Of a DNA stretch of 24,315 nt, positions 16,082-23,961 are shown piece after piece (the stretch's first letter is position 1; every line of letters begins with the position of its first letter). A model generated the notes under the pieces. It made no database searches and had not been told where the DNA came from. It saw only the letters and a list, made by a program, of their open reading frames with translations. Origin of the DNA: Alphaproteobacteria bacterium (GTDB lineage Bacteria; Pseudomonadota; Alphaproteobacteria; UBA9219); contig JAQUUS010000001.1 of assembly GCA_028693775.1 (NCBI GenBank), forward strand, positions 1 through 24,315, in the 5' to 3' direction. Position numbers and translations under genes: made by a program.

Positions 16082-16555
16082 TTACCAACGGAAATGAGAG
16101 AAGGCGCGATTCGCTTCCGCCATGCGGTGCGTATCTTCACGCTTTTTCACGGCAGCGCCGTTCTGATTGGCAGCGGCCTGAATTTCAGCAGCCAGACGAT
16201 CTTCCATCGTGTGTTCGCCGCGCGCGCGGGCTGCCGTGATGATCCAGCGCATGGCCAGAGCCTCACCGCGTTCCTTGCGGACTTCGACCGGCACCTGATA
16301 CGTCGCACCGCCAACGCGGCGGGAACGGACCTCAAGGTGCGGACGGACGTTTTCGATGGCATTCTTGAAGATCTCAAGAGCGTTTGCGCCCTTCGAGTAC
16401 TTCTGAATCTTCTCCAAAACGCCGTACAGGATCTTTTCGGCGGCGGACTTCTTGCCGTCAAACATCAGGACGTTTTGAAACTTGGTGACAATCACTTCTC
16501 CGAACTTCGGATCGGGAAGGACTTGGCGTTTTTCTGCGCGACGACGACGTGCCAT
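16082..16555 (-). CDS. rpsG: 30S ribosomal protein S7
   Basis: S7 nucleates assembly of the 16S 3' domain and contacts E-site tRNA. The 157-residue product is standard: MARRRRAEKRQVLPDPKFGE, the KKSAAEKILYGVLEKIQ helix, NVRPHLEVRSRRVGGATYQV and the C-terminal HRMAEANRAFSHFRW. AAGGAG follows the rpsL stop directly (TAAGGAG), giving probable coupling. In E. coli S7 represses the str operon from the rpsL-rpsG spacer. Here that spacer is only 12 bases, too short for such a structure. Confidence 0.97.
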   Translation of the reverse strand: MARRRRAEKRQVLPDPKFGEVIVTKFQNVLMFDGKKSAAEKILYGVLEKIQKYSKGANALEIFKNAIENVRPHLEVRSRRVGGATYQVPVEVRKERGEALAMRWIITAARARGEHTMEDRLAAEIQAAANQNGAAVKKREDTHRMAEANRAFSHFRW

Positions 16556-16567
16556 TTTTCTTTCTCC

Positions 16568-16939
16568 TTACTTCGGACGCTTGGCGCCGTACAGCGAACG
16601 GCGTTGCTTGCGGTCCTTCACGCCCTGTGTATCGAACGTGCCACGGATGATATGATAACGAACGCCGGGAAGATCCTTCACACGGCCGCCACGGATCATG
16701 ACGACGCTATGTTCCTGAAGGTTGTGCCCCTCGCCGGGAATGTAGCTGATGACTTCGTACCCGTTGGTCAAACGGACACGAGCGACCTTACGCAAAGCCG
16801 AGTTCGGTTTCTTCGGCGTGGTCGTGTATACGCGCGTGCAGACGCCGCGCTTTTGCGGACAACGCTGCAGGGCCGGAACCTTGTCGCGCTCTTTGCCGGC
16901 GCGGCGGGGTTTTCTGATCAACTGACCGATCGTAGGCAT
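16568..16939 (-). CDS. rpsL: 30S ribosomal protein S12
   Basis: S12 controls decoding accuracy and is the classic streptomycin target. The 123-residue product has TTTPKKPNSALRK, with lysine at residue 43, and GRVKDLPGVRYH, with lysine at 88. These are the positions mutated in streptomycin resistance, and both look wild-type. D89 is the aspartate that RimO methylthiolates in E. coli. AGAGGA precedes ATG at 16939. It is the first gene of the block: no rpoC lies upstream, and a terminator-like hairpin stands about 40 bases before the start. Confidence 0.97.
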   Translation of the reverse strand: MPTIGQLIRKPRRAGKERDKVPALQRCPQKRGVCTRVYTTTPKKPNSALRKVARVRLTNGYEVISYIPGEGHNLQEHSVVMIRGGRVKDLPGVRYHIIRGTFDTQGVKDRKQRRSLYGAKRPK

Positions 16940-16978
16940 CCAATCCTCTTTCTCTTCCGGCGCGCCTCGCGCACCTTC

Positions 16979-17005
16979 AAAAAATTCAGCCCCTCAGGGG
17001 CGGAA
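16979..17005 (-). promoter_or_regulatory. Terminator-like hairpin in the str operon leader, possible attenuator
   Basis: On the minus strand the stem is TTC, one C-T mismatch, then GCCCC-TGA-GGGGC and GAA, followed at once by six T residues (A run at 16979-16984 on the plus strand). This is a standard intrinsic-terminator layout. It ends about 40 bases before the rpsL start, leaving little room for a promoter plus ribosome binding site behind it. The operon promoter is therefore expected upstream and the hairpin would act as an attenuator. A terminator for a small upstream transcript is the alternative. Confidence 0.6.
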
Positions 17006-17231
17006 AAAACAATGCACAAAGCCCACATCGGTGCGCTTCAACTCTTGCGCTCCGCGTGGGAGACCTCTTTAACACCGGGCGACCCTGCTCGACCTTGCAT
17101 CCCTCGCTCAGCCAGCCGTTTCATCGCCACAGGCTATTGTTCACTTTCGCGACATCCGAAACCGCGTTTGGATTGGGCCAGTTATGAACAAACGCTTAAC
17201 CGCTCCACCACCGATTCCGAAAAGGCAGGCG

Positions 17232-17260
17232 TTTCTATGCTTTTTCTCCCGTTGCGTCAA
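17232..17260 (-). promoter_or_regulatory. Candidate promoter of the str operon
   Basis: On the minus strand TTGACG (17255-17260) is followed after exactly 17 bases by TAGAAA (17232-17237). It matches the housekeeping -35 at five of six positions and the -10 at four of six. It would give a leader of nearly 290 bases containing the hairpin at 16979-17005. A second, weaker candidate (TTGCGA, 16 bases, TATTAG) lies further upstream. Confidence 0.35.
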
Positions 17261-17511
17261 GGAGATATTACGCTTCTTTATACTTTTTTAATCAGACTGC
17301 CGAATGACCGGCGCAAAAGCTTCTAATATCGACATTAAAAGCCGTCGCAACAATGCATTGCCCCTGTATCCGTCAAAAACGGGCCGCTTGAAAAAACAAA
17401 GAATCCAAACTGGATGTATAGATAAATCAAGGCGTTGGCAATAGACTGCAAGCCCCCTTCTCAAAATAGCCCCCCTTCCTCTAATATCCGGAAAGGAAAG
17501 GACGTTTTCTC

Positions 17512-18267
17512 ATGATGTATGCACTGGAACCGTTCGACGCATTTGCGCCGTTTGACAGGCCTATTCAGGTTTTTTTGACCCAGTTTACCGGACGTTTTCC
17601 GCTTTTTGACGATGCAATTTATCTTATTTCGGAGCTCAGCATTTTTAAGGGTATGGCCCTGTTTTCGCTGCTCTGGCTTCTGTGGTTCTATAAAAGCCCG
17701 TCAGAGAGCGCGCAGGATCTCGAAAAACGACGCGAAAGCCTTCTGGTGGTTTTTATAGGAACGCTTGCGGCTGCAGGCTTCGCGCAAGGTTTGCAGGACC
17801 TTTTGTCCGTTCATATCAGGCCTATTGCCGCCGATCTCGGACTCAATTTTTCCCCAAGACTTCTTGCCGTCAAGGCTTTCAGGCCCGTCAATTCCTTTCC
17901 GAGCGATCATGCCGTTTATTTTTGCGCACTCGCGACGGGATTTTGGAAACTCGACAAGAGAATCGGCCTTGTTGTGTTTCTTTGGACGATTCTCGGCATT
18001 TGCATTCCGCGCGTTTATTTAGGCGTTCATTATCCCAGCGATATCGTTGCAGGATGCCTTCTTGGCGTCGCATGGATGCTGGCGTTCGACAAGCTTGCGT
18101 TTATACATGCGGCGGCGCGGCGCATCCTTGTCTGGGGAAAAGTTCATCAGGCGCTCTTCTACTGGTTCGCCTTTCTTCTCACTGCAAATGCGGATCAGTT
18201 GTTCGACGACATCCGCCGGGTTCTTTTGGCGATTCTCGCGACATTCGGGCATAACGTTCATCTTTGA
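17512..18267 (+). CDS. PAP2-family membrane phosphatase
   Basis: PAP2 enzymes remove phosphate from lipid phosphates or from undecaprenyl pyrophosphate at the cytoplasmic membrane. The 251-residue product has about six hydrophobic segments (near 47-60, 77-92, 133-145, 151-166, 177-192 and 212-225). The motifs are RP at 103-104, SFPSDH at 128-133 with the catalytic histidine H133, and R167-x5-H173-x3-D177. The lysine that normally begins the first motif (K-x6-RP) is replaced by aspartate 96. AAGGA lies nine bases before ATG 17512. The PSDH variant occurs in undecaprenyl pyrophosphatase and related branches, but the substrate cannot be assigned. The gene is transcribed away from the str operon and towards a leftward neighbour. 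Confidence 0.85.
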   Translation: MMYALEPFDAFAPFDRPIQVFLTQFTGRFPLFDDAIYLISELSIFKGMALFSLLWLLWFYKSPSESAQDLEKRRESLLVVFIGTLAAAGFAQGLQDLLSVHIRPIAADLGLNFSPRLLAVKAFRPVNSFPSDHAVYFCALATGFWKLDKRIGLVVFLWTILGICIPRVYLGVHYPSDIVAGCLLGVAWMLAFDKLAFIHAAARRILVWGKVHQALFYWFAFLLTANADQLFDDIRRVLLAILATFGHNVHL

Positions 18268-18284
18268 TCGGCGAGAAAACGCCC

Positions 18285-19541
18285 TCACACCGAGCGCGAC
18301 GGGTATTGCTTCGAGGCATGAGGCCCCGGTCTCAACGCCTGCACTTTCGCGAATGACGTTATGCTTGTCAGTGCGGCGAAGGATTTGGAAAAAGAAGCGT
18401 CTGTGAGGGCTTCGAACATAACCGGAAGGCCGGGCTTCTTTCCGTCGAAATATATTGCCCACCGGTCGTCCTTTTCATCGTAGGCCATACCGAAGATCCC
18501 GCAGAGGGGGACCTTGTATATTTCGTCCTCGAGCCCGCAGACGCCTCGGTTGGAAACGGCAATCTTGTTGGCGGACGTTTCGACCTTCGATAACGGCGCG
18601 CCGAGAACCATCGCGACTTTTTGCTCCAGCGTCGGGCGCTCGGCATCGAGATGTACGATATTCGCCTTCATGGCGCGCAGCTTTTTGGCGCTGTCGCCCG
18701 CAAAGATCAGCCAGCCGGGGCGCTCATCGTCGAGGATGGGGTCGATCCCGAAGGAATGGCTGAACATCGCCGCGTGGTCGTTGCGAACGGCGGCAATGTC
18801 GGGCTTGTATCGATAACGTTTTGCCAGATCCATCGCGATTATATCGTCGTCCACGGAATAGAACGAAAAATGCATGATGTTGGTGAAGCCCGGATGAAGC
18901 CGGTCGATGAGATCATGCACCGTCCAGCGAGTCATTTCGCCGCGACTGATTCCCAACTTTTCGAGCGTGTTGCAGGCCGCGAGATCGACCTGATCGCGCC
19001 AATTCAGTTCCGGCTTGGCAAAGCCGAATCCCGTGGGCGTATAGCCCGGCACAGGCGGAAGGATGAATTCGCGCGGGCCGTCGTAATCCATATCGTCGAC
19101 CTTTTTTGCAAGGTCGATAAGCGTTTTTATGCGCGAGACAAACTCCGGCGGCGTTTGCCCGAAATGCGCGGTGCTCCACGCTTCGGACTCTTCGTAGATG
19201 TGATCGCCGCCGCGCGTATCGATGATCCCTTCCTTGACGCGACGAATGTAGCCGCAATGAACGGTTTTCTTTGTCAAATTGTCTTTTGCAGACGGCGAAA
19301 ACTTTACGCTCCCGCCCTCCATAACCCGGTCGATGACTTCGTTATCGGGCAACCAGTTTTTCTCCCAACCGAGCGCTTCGCGGTTGTCAAGGTAGTAGAG
19401 CACGTTTTCAGGCATGACCAGCACGGCATTGTCGAAGACAATCTCGACATCCTGCTTTGTCCTGTCGGAATGCTTGCTGACCCGTCCTTTTTGAACGGGA
19501 AAGTCTTCGCTGGATATATGCTCGCCGCGCCCGTGAATCAT
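18285..19541 (-). CDS. Unrecognised 418-residue protein
   Basis: I do not recognise this family. The product is soluble-looking, with no signal peptide or membrane segment, and has an acidic, mixed alpha/beta character. It is rich in aspartate and has short hydrophobic strands (FILPPVPGYTPTGFGF, FTNIMHFSFYSVDDDIIAMD, GWLIFAGDSAKKLRAMKAN). DDERPGWLIFAGD and YSVDDDIIAMD contain acid clusters that could bind a metal, but no known motif is complete. ATG at 19541 has only a weak purine-rich sequence upstream (AAAGAAG). The frame is long, uninterrupted and uses codons like its neighbours, which supports a real gene. It runs convergently with the PAP2 gene, leaving 17 bases between stops, and diverges from polA. 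Confidence 0.75.
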   Translation of the reverse strand: MIHGRGEHISSEDFPVQKGRVSKHSDRTKQDVEIVFDNAVLVMPENVLYYLDNREALGWEKNWLPDNEVIDRVMEGGSVKFSPSAKDNLTKKTVHCGYIRRVKEGIIDTRGGDHIYEESEAWSTAHFGQTPPEFVSRIKTLIDLAKKVDDMDYDGPREFILPPVPGYTPTGFGFAKPELNWRDQVDLAACNTLEKLGISRGEMTRWTVHDLIDRLHPGFTNIMHFSFYSVDDDIIAMDLAKRYRYKPDIAAVRNDHAAMFSHSFGIDPILDDERPGWLIFAGDSAKKLRAMKANIVHLDAERPTLEQKVAMVLGAPLSKVETSANKIAVSNRGVCGLEDEIYKVPLCGIFGMAYDEKDDRWAIYFDGKKPGLPVMFEALTDASFSKSFAALTSITSFAKVQALRPGPHASKQYPSRSV

Positions 19542-19653
19542 GGAAAACTTCTTTGTATCAAGGCAATAATTCTTCCTAGCACATATCGGTAAAGATCCGT
19601 TGAATCGGGCGTTTACGGATTTTTCACCGTTTTTCCCTGCGAAAGATAACCCG

Positions 19654-19681
19654 TTGGCCCCTTTGAAGAAGCTGATATAAC
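19654..19681 (+). promoter_or_regulatory. Candidate promoter of polA
   Basis: TTGGCC (19654-19659) and TATAAC (19676-19681) are 16 bases apart, matching housekeeping consensus at four and five of six positions. The -10 ends 28 bases before the polA ATG, so the leader would be short. No strong ribosome binding site is visible. Confidence 0.4.
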
Positions 19682-19709
19682 GCTTTCGTCAACCTTTTCA
19701 CGGATACGC

Positions 19710-22531
19710 ATGCCAGACCAGCAACGCCTTACCCTTATCGACGGCTCCGGCTTTATCTTCAGGGCCTTCTATGCACTGCCGCCCATGACAAGCCCGGACG
19801 GAACTCCCGTCAATGCGGTCTACGGTTTTTGCACGATGCTCAACAAATTGCTCGGCGATTCAAAAACGCAGCGAATCGCCGTCATTTTCGACGCAGGGCG
19901 CAAGACGTTTCGCAACGAGATCTATTCCGGCTACAAGGCGCATCGCCCGCCGCCGCCCGACGAGCTTGTCCCGCAATTCGAGCTCATTCGCGACGCGACG
20001 CGCGCCTACGGCCTGCCGTCGGTCGAGGCCCCCAACTACGAAGCCGACGATTTGATCGCCGCCTATGCAAAGACAGCCGTTGCGAACGGCCTGCACGTTC
20101 ATATCGTTTCGTCGGACAAGGATCTGATGCAGCTGATCCGCGAGGGCGTCGAGATGTACGATCCCTTGAAATCGACGCCCATCGGCCTCGACGACGTTTT
20201 GAAGAAGTTCGGCGTTCCGCCGGAAAAGGTCGTCGACGTTCAATCGTTGATGGGCGATAGCACGGATAACGTTCCGGGCGTGCCCGGAATCGGCATGAAA
20301 ACGGCGGCGGAGCTTATCAACGAATACGGTTCGCTCGACAATCTTCTGGCCAATACCTCCAGAATCAAGCAACCGAAGCGCCGCGAAGCGTTGATTCAGA
20401 ACGCCGAGCTGGCACGCATTTCCTACAAGCTTGTGCAGCTCGATTCCGATGCGCCCCTTCCCGTTCCTCTCGACGCCCTTGTTTGGCAGAAAGACCACTT
20501 TGCGGAACTGACGGCCTTTTACCGGAAACAAGGGTTTAAATCGCTTCTCGCCAAGCTCGACAAACAAACGCAGGCCCCTGCCGCTGCGGAAGCCACGCTC
20601 GAAACCGCCCCGGCGGAGAAGGATGTTGCGGCGACGGCGGCAGACGAAGCCTCTCCCGCGCTTTCCGAAGCAAAGAGCGACTATGAATGCGTCCAGACCG
20701 AGGAGAGCCTCAGACGCTGGATCGACGAAGCCCGCGCGCAAGGATATGTCGCGATCGACACAGAAACCAACTCGCTGACCGCCTGTACGGCCAAGCTGGT
20801 TGGAGTCTCTCTTGCAACCTCGCCGGGCAAGGCCTGCTATATTCCTTTGGGCCATGTGGACCCCAACGAGGCCCCGGACGACGGCGGATTTACTTTCACG
20901 GACGGCGAGAGGCCGAGGCAAATCGATCCGAAACGGGCCGCCGCCCTTTTGAAAGATTTGCTCTGCGATCCGGCGACGATCAAAATCGCGCATAACCTCA
21001 AGTACGACCTCCAAGTCCTTGCTCAATACGGATTATGCGTCGAACCTTATGACGACACGATGCTGCTCTCGTACGTTCTGGAGGCAGGCGTTCACGGCCA
21101 CGGACTGGACGAACTTGCGCTTCGTCACTTCCAGCACAGGATGATTTCTTTTAGCGATGTGGCCGGAACGGGAAAAAACAAATTACTTTCGACCGCGTTC
21201 CTTTGGACAAGGCTACGGACTATGCCGCTGAAGACGCTGACTTTACCTTGCGCCTTTGGCTGCTTTTGAAGCCCCGGATCGCTCAGAGCCATCTGACACG
21301 CGTTTATGAGAGGATCGAGCGGCCTCTCGTTCCTGTCGTGGCGCAAATGGAGACAACCGGAGTACGGATCGATCCGGAAATCCTGCGCGGGCAAAGCAAT
21401 ACCCTCGCCCAGCGCATGCAAAAACTTGAGACGGAAATTCATGCACTTGCAGGACATCCCTTCAATGTCGGATCAACGCAACAATTAGGCGCCGTTTTAT
21501 TTTCGGAGATGGGATTGCCGGGCGGATCGAAAGGAAAAAACGGTCATTACTCCACCGCTTCGGACGTCCTTGAGCCTCTGGCCGAGCAAGGCCACGAAAT
21601 AGTTTCAAAGGTTCTCGACTGGCGAAGCGTTTCGAAACTGAAATCAACTTATACGGATGCCCTGCCCCAGCAGATCAGCCAGAAGACCGGTCGCGTCCAT
21701 ACCTCGTTCTCGCTGGTCGGGGCGGCGACGGGACGCCTCTCATCCACGGATCCGAACCTGCAAAACATTCCTATCAGGACGGAAGACGGACGCGCCATTC
21801 GGCAGGCTTTCGTGGCTGAGGACGGCTTTACGCTCCTTTCGGTGGACTATTCGCAGATCGAAATGCGGCTTGCGGCTTCGGTCGCGGGAGTCGAGGCCTT
21901 GATCGAAGGCTTCCGCGAGGGACTGGATATTCATGCGCTCACGGCTTCGCAGGTTTTCGGCATTCCCCTGAAAGAACTTCCGGCAGATAAACGCCGCGCG
22001 GCCAAGGCGATCAATTTCGGCATAATCTACGGCATCAGCGGCTTCGGATTGTCGAAACAGATCGGGATTTCGCCGGGCGAGGCCAATGCCTTTATTCGCG
22101 ACTATCTGGACCGTTTTCACGAGCTGCGCGACTGGATGGAGGCGACCAAGGAGTTTGCGCGCGAGCACGGATATGTCGAAACGCTGTTCGGACGGCGCAT
22201 TCACATTACGGGGATCAAGGAAAAAAACGCGGCGCGCAGGGCTTTTGCCGAGCGCCAGTCGATCAATGCGCCGCTGCAAGGCACCGCCGCCGACATCATG
22301 AAGCGCGCGATGATTCGCGTCGGCCCGGCCCTGAAAGACGCCAAACTAAACGCGCGCTTGCTGCTGCAAGTGCACGACGAACTTGTTTTTGAGGTTCCTA
22401 AAAAGGAAATCGATGCGACCGTGGAGATCGTGAAAAACGTCATGGAAGGCGCTTCGGCGCCCGCCGTCACGCTCCGCGTGCCGCTTGTGGCCGAGGCCAA
22501 GCATGCGGCCAACTGGGCCGAGGCGCACTGA
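19710..22531 (+). CDS. polA: DNA polymerase I, frame interrupted by a -1 shift
   Basis: Pol I fills gaps and removes RNA primers in replication and repair. The first frame (19710-21269) encodes the 5' nuclease, with motifs LIDGSGFIFRAFYALPP, EAPNYEADDLIAAYA and DSTDNVPGVPGIGMKTA. An alanine/glutamate-rich linker and the proofreading domain follow: D350/E352 in AIDTETNSL and N429/D433 in HNLKYD. At residue 488-490 homology passes to the -1 frame, which is open to 22531 and supplies Exo III (Y505, D509). It also supplies polymerase motif A (DYSQIEMR, D713), motif B (K766, F770, Y774) and motif C (VHDE, D890). Read across the shift the protein has 940 residues and nothing is missing. The junction is A AAA AAC. 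Without a shift, translation stops 29 residues later. It may be a programmed shift, a sequence error in an A run, or a real mutation. Confidence 0.92.
21173..21179 (+). other. Slippery heptamer A AAA AAC at the polA frame change
   Basis: The zero frame reads GGA AAA AAC here. Slippage of one base backwards gives AAA AAA CAA and continues as QITFDRVPLDKATDYAAEDAD-type Pol I sequence, exactly where homology changes frame. The heptamer fits the X XXY YYZ rule of -1 frameshift sites. One extra A in the run would equally restore the frame. Confidence 0.6.
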
Positions 22532-22536
22532 ATGCC

Positions 22537-23352
22537 TTAGACCCTGTATGATGGGCCGCGACAAGCCGGACATGCGGCGACGGACCGGGTCGGTTTTTCC
22601 AGAAGCTCGTTAACCTGCATCACCCATGTCTCGGAGATCGATTTAGGACCGTGCCATGTGCCAATCTCTGCGACAGAATCGCCGTTATAATCGAGGACAA
22701 TCTTTTGCTCGATGACATTGACGTTTTTGATCCTGAAACCGTCGACATCCACGGCCGAAAGCACCCTATAGTTCGCGCAAAAACCGTTGTCGGCTTTTTC
22801 ACCGATGAGTGGACCCGCAAGGCGGACCCCGTACTGCGTCACGATCAAGGCATCCGGCACGGTATTGTCTTCGCAGATGACCGAAAACAAATCGTGCTCC
22901 CGGTTGCTTTGCAATCCGATAATGTCGTTGGAGCTCCCGGTTATTTTTGCCTGCGTTTCATTCAAAAAAAAGAAAAACTCGCGGTCTATCCCCAATCCGT
23001 CATGAACGCTCCTCACCCAATCCGAGAGCGTTGCGCCGGTCTGATATGCGACGCCCAAAAGAACTTCCTGGTCTTTGCCGTACTCAAGAACCAAAACGCA
23101 TTTTCCGCGGCTGTCGCCGCAGATCGAGGCGATCTTGAAACCACGGATCTCGTCTCTCGACAAAACGACAGTTTCTTTCGCGCCGTCTTTTCCGGTCCCG
23201 GTTATGGCGACGGCTTTGTCGGGATCGTTGAAAAAGACGTCCACATAGGGTTCAGCCTGCCCCCTCGTGCGGGCCACTCTGTATGGCGGAACGGTCCACA
23301 CCTGCTCGCCCAAATAAATCTCACCCATGTATCCGGCAATGTTTTTAGTCAT
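22537..23352 (-). CDS. Unrecognised 271-residue protein with C-terminal CPAC
   Basis: I do not recognise this protein. It looks soluble and strand-rich, with repeated short hydrophobic strands (GKCVLVLEYGKDQEVLLGVA, FRIKNVNVIEQKIVLDYNGD) and no signal peptide. Near the C-terminus a single CPAC (261-264) could be a redox pair or half of a metal site. Only one pair is present, so a zinc site would need a partner chain or the scattered cysteines. ATG at 23352 has GAGG seven bases upstream. It follows the 195-residue membrane protein by 11 bases and is the last gene of the leftward group, ending five bases from the polA stop. Its role is unknown. Confidence 0.75.
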   Translation of the reverse strand: MTKNIAGYMGEIYLGEQVWTVPPYRVARTRGQAEPYVDVFFNDPDKAVAITGTGKDGAKETVVLSRDEIRGFKIASICGDSRGKCVLVLEYGKDQEVLLGVAYQTGATLSDWVRSVHDGLGIDREFFFFLNETQAKITGSSNDIIGLQSNREHDLFSVICEDNTVPDALIVTQYGVRLAGPLIGEKADNGFCANYRVLSAVDVDGFRIKNVNVIEQKIVLDYNGDSVAEIGTWHGPKSISETWVMQVNELLEKPTRSVAACPACRGPSYRV

Positions 23353-23363
23353 CGTTTGTCCTC

Positions 23364-23951
23364 TTATTTGGGTTCCAGTTTGTCTTTCTGCTCCATTGGC
23401 GAGAAGATCGACCTGTTGCTTAGATACATAAACTCGGCAAGCGCATAACCCAACGCGCCGCCCCGAAGGATTCCCGCCGCCGCTTGCTCAAATGCTTCCA
23501 CCGGCGGCATGCCTGAAAGGCAACCTGCAGCCCAGGACGCACCCGTTAAGACAAGAGCAAACGGAACCGCCTTGCGCATAATTCTCACGGCGGGCCGCCG
23601 GGCAAACGCTTGCGCGGCGTTACGAAACATATCGGGGATTTTTTTGCCTTCCGCTGCAGGGGCTCGCTTCGGCAAAGCACCGTTTTGGGAGACCTTGTCC
23701 GCTGCGCGCTTTTCCATGGCGGATTCGTATGCGCTGCTCAGAACGCCGACTGCGTTTCCGGCAATCAGGACGGCCGCAGCAAGGGCAAACGCCTCTTTGA
23801 CCGGCGATCCAAGGACATAACATCCAACGCCGCACGCCGCCGATACGACCAGCGATAACGGGGCGGAGTCTTTTGCGGCCTGAACGACAGAATGATCGGC
23901 AACAGTCGCGGACATGCGGCTAAATTCTTCGGAAATGTGTTTATAATTCAC
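23364..23951 (-). CDS. Membrane protein with two tandem hairpin modules
   Basis: I do not recognise this family. GTG at 23951 is chosen over TTG at 23957, because GAGGG lies seven bases before the GTG but only one base before the TTG. The 195-residue product has two hydrophobic regions, 30-75 and 129-174. They align without gaps at a constant offset of 99 residues, and 14 of the first 40 positions are identical (P31/P130, L34/L133, V35/V134, G48/G147, P50/P149, EAF 53-55/152-154, AAA 58-60/157-159, G65/G164, A67/A166, G69/G168). Each looks like a pair of membrane helices joined at a G-x-P turn. A basic linker (about 81-125) joins them. The preceding gene encodes a single module of the same type. 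GAGGG overlaps that gene's stop, so translation is likely coupled. Confidence 0.75.
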   Translation of the reverse strand: MNYKHISEEFSRMSATVADHSVVQAAKDSAPLSLVVSAACGVGCYVLGSPVKEAFALAAAVLIAGNAVGVLSSAYESAMEKRAADKVSQNGALPKRAPAAEGKKIPDMFRNAAQAFARRPAVRIMRKAVPFALVLTGASWAAGCLSGMPPVEAFEQAAAGILRGGALGYALAEFMYLSNRSIFSPMEQKDKLEPK

Positions 23952-23961
23952 GTTCAAACCC

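Larger units (their letters stand above)
16940..17511. other. Intergenic region between divergent str operon and PAP2 gene
   Basis: These 572 bases separate rpsL (leftward) and the PAP2 gene (rightward). They contain the leader hairpin at 16979-17005 and a candidate leftward promoter at 17232-17260. Two short leftward frames are also present: 17038-17124 (28 codons, MKRLAERGMQGR...) and 16918-17028 (36 codons, starting MWALCIV and overlapping both the hairpin and the rpsL start). Neither has a good ribosome binding site. I see no tRNA gene and no convincing rightward promoter. Confidence 0.5.

Noticed and set aside
19594..19626. Hairpin ATCCGT...ACGGAT followed by T residues upstream of polA
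   Set aside because: Short 6-7 bp stem with a 14-base loop and no rightward gene ahead of it to terminate.
19860..21026. A 388-codon minus-strand frame opposite polA
   Set aside because: Shadow of the polA coding sequence; no motif and no ribosome binding site.
21203..22531. Independent start of a Klenow-like polymerase at TTG 21203
   Set aside because: No ribosome binding site precedes the TTG, and Pol I homology extends upstream of it to the slippery site without a break.
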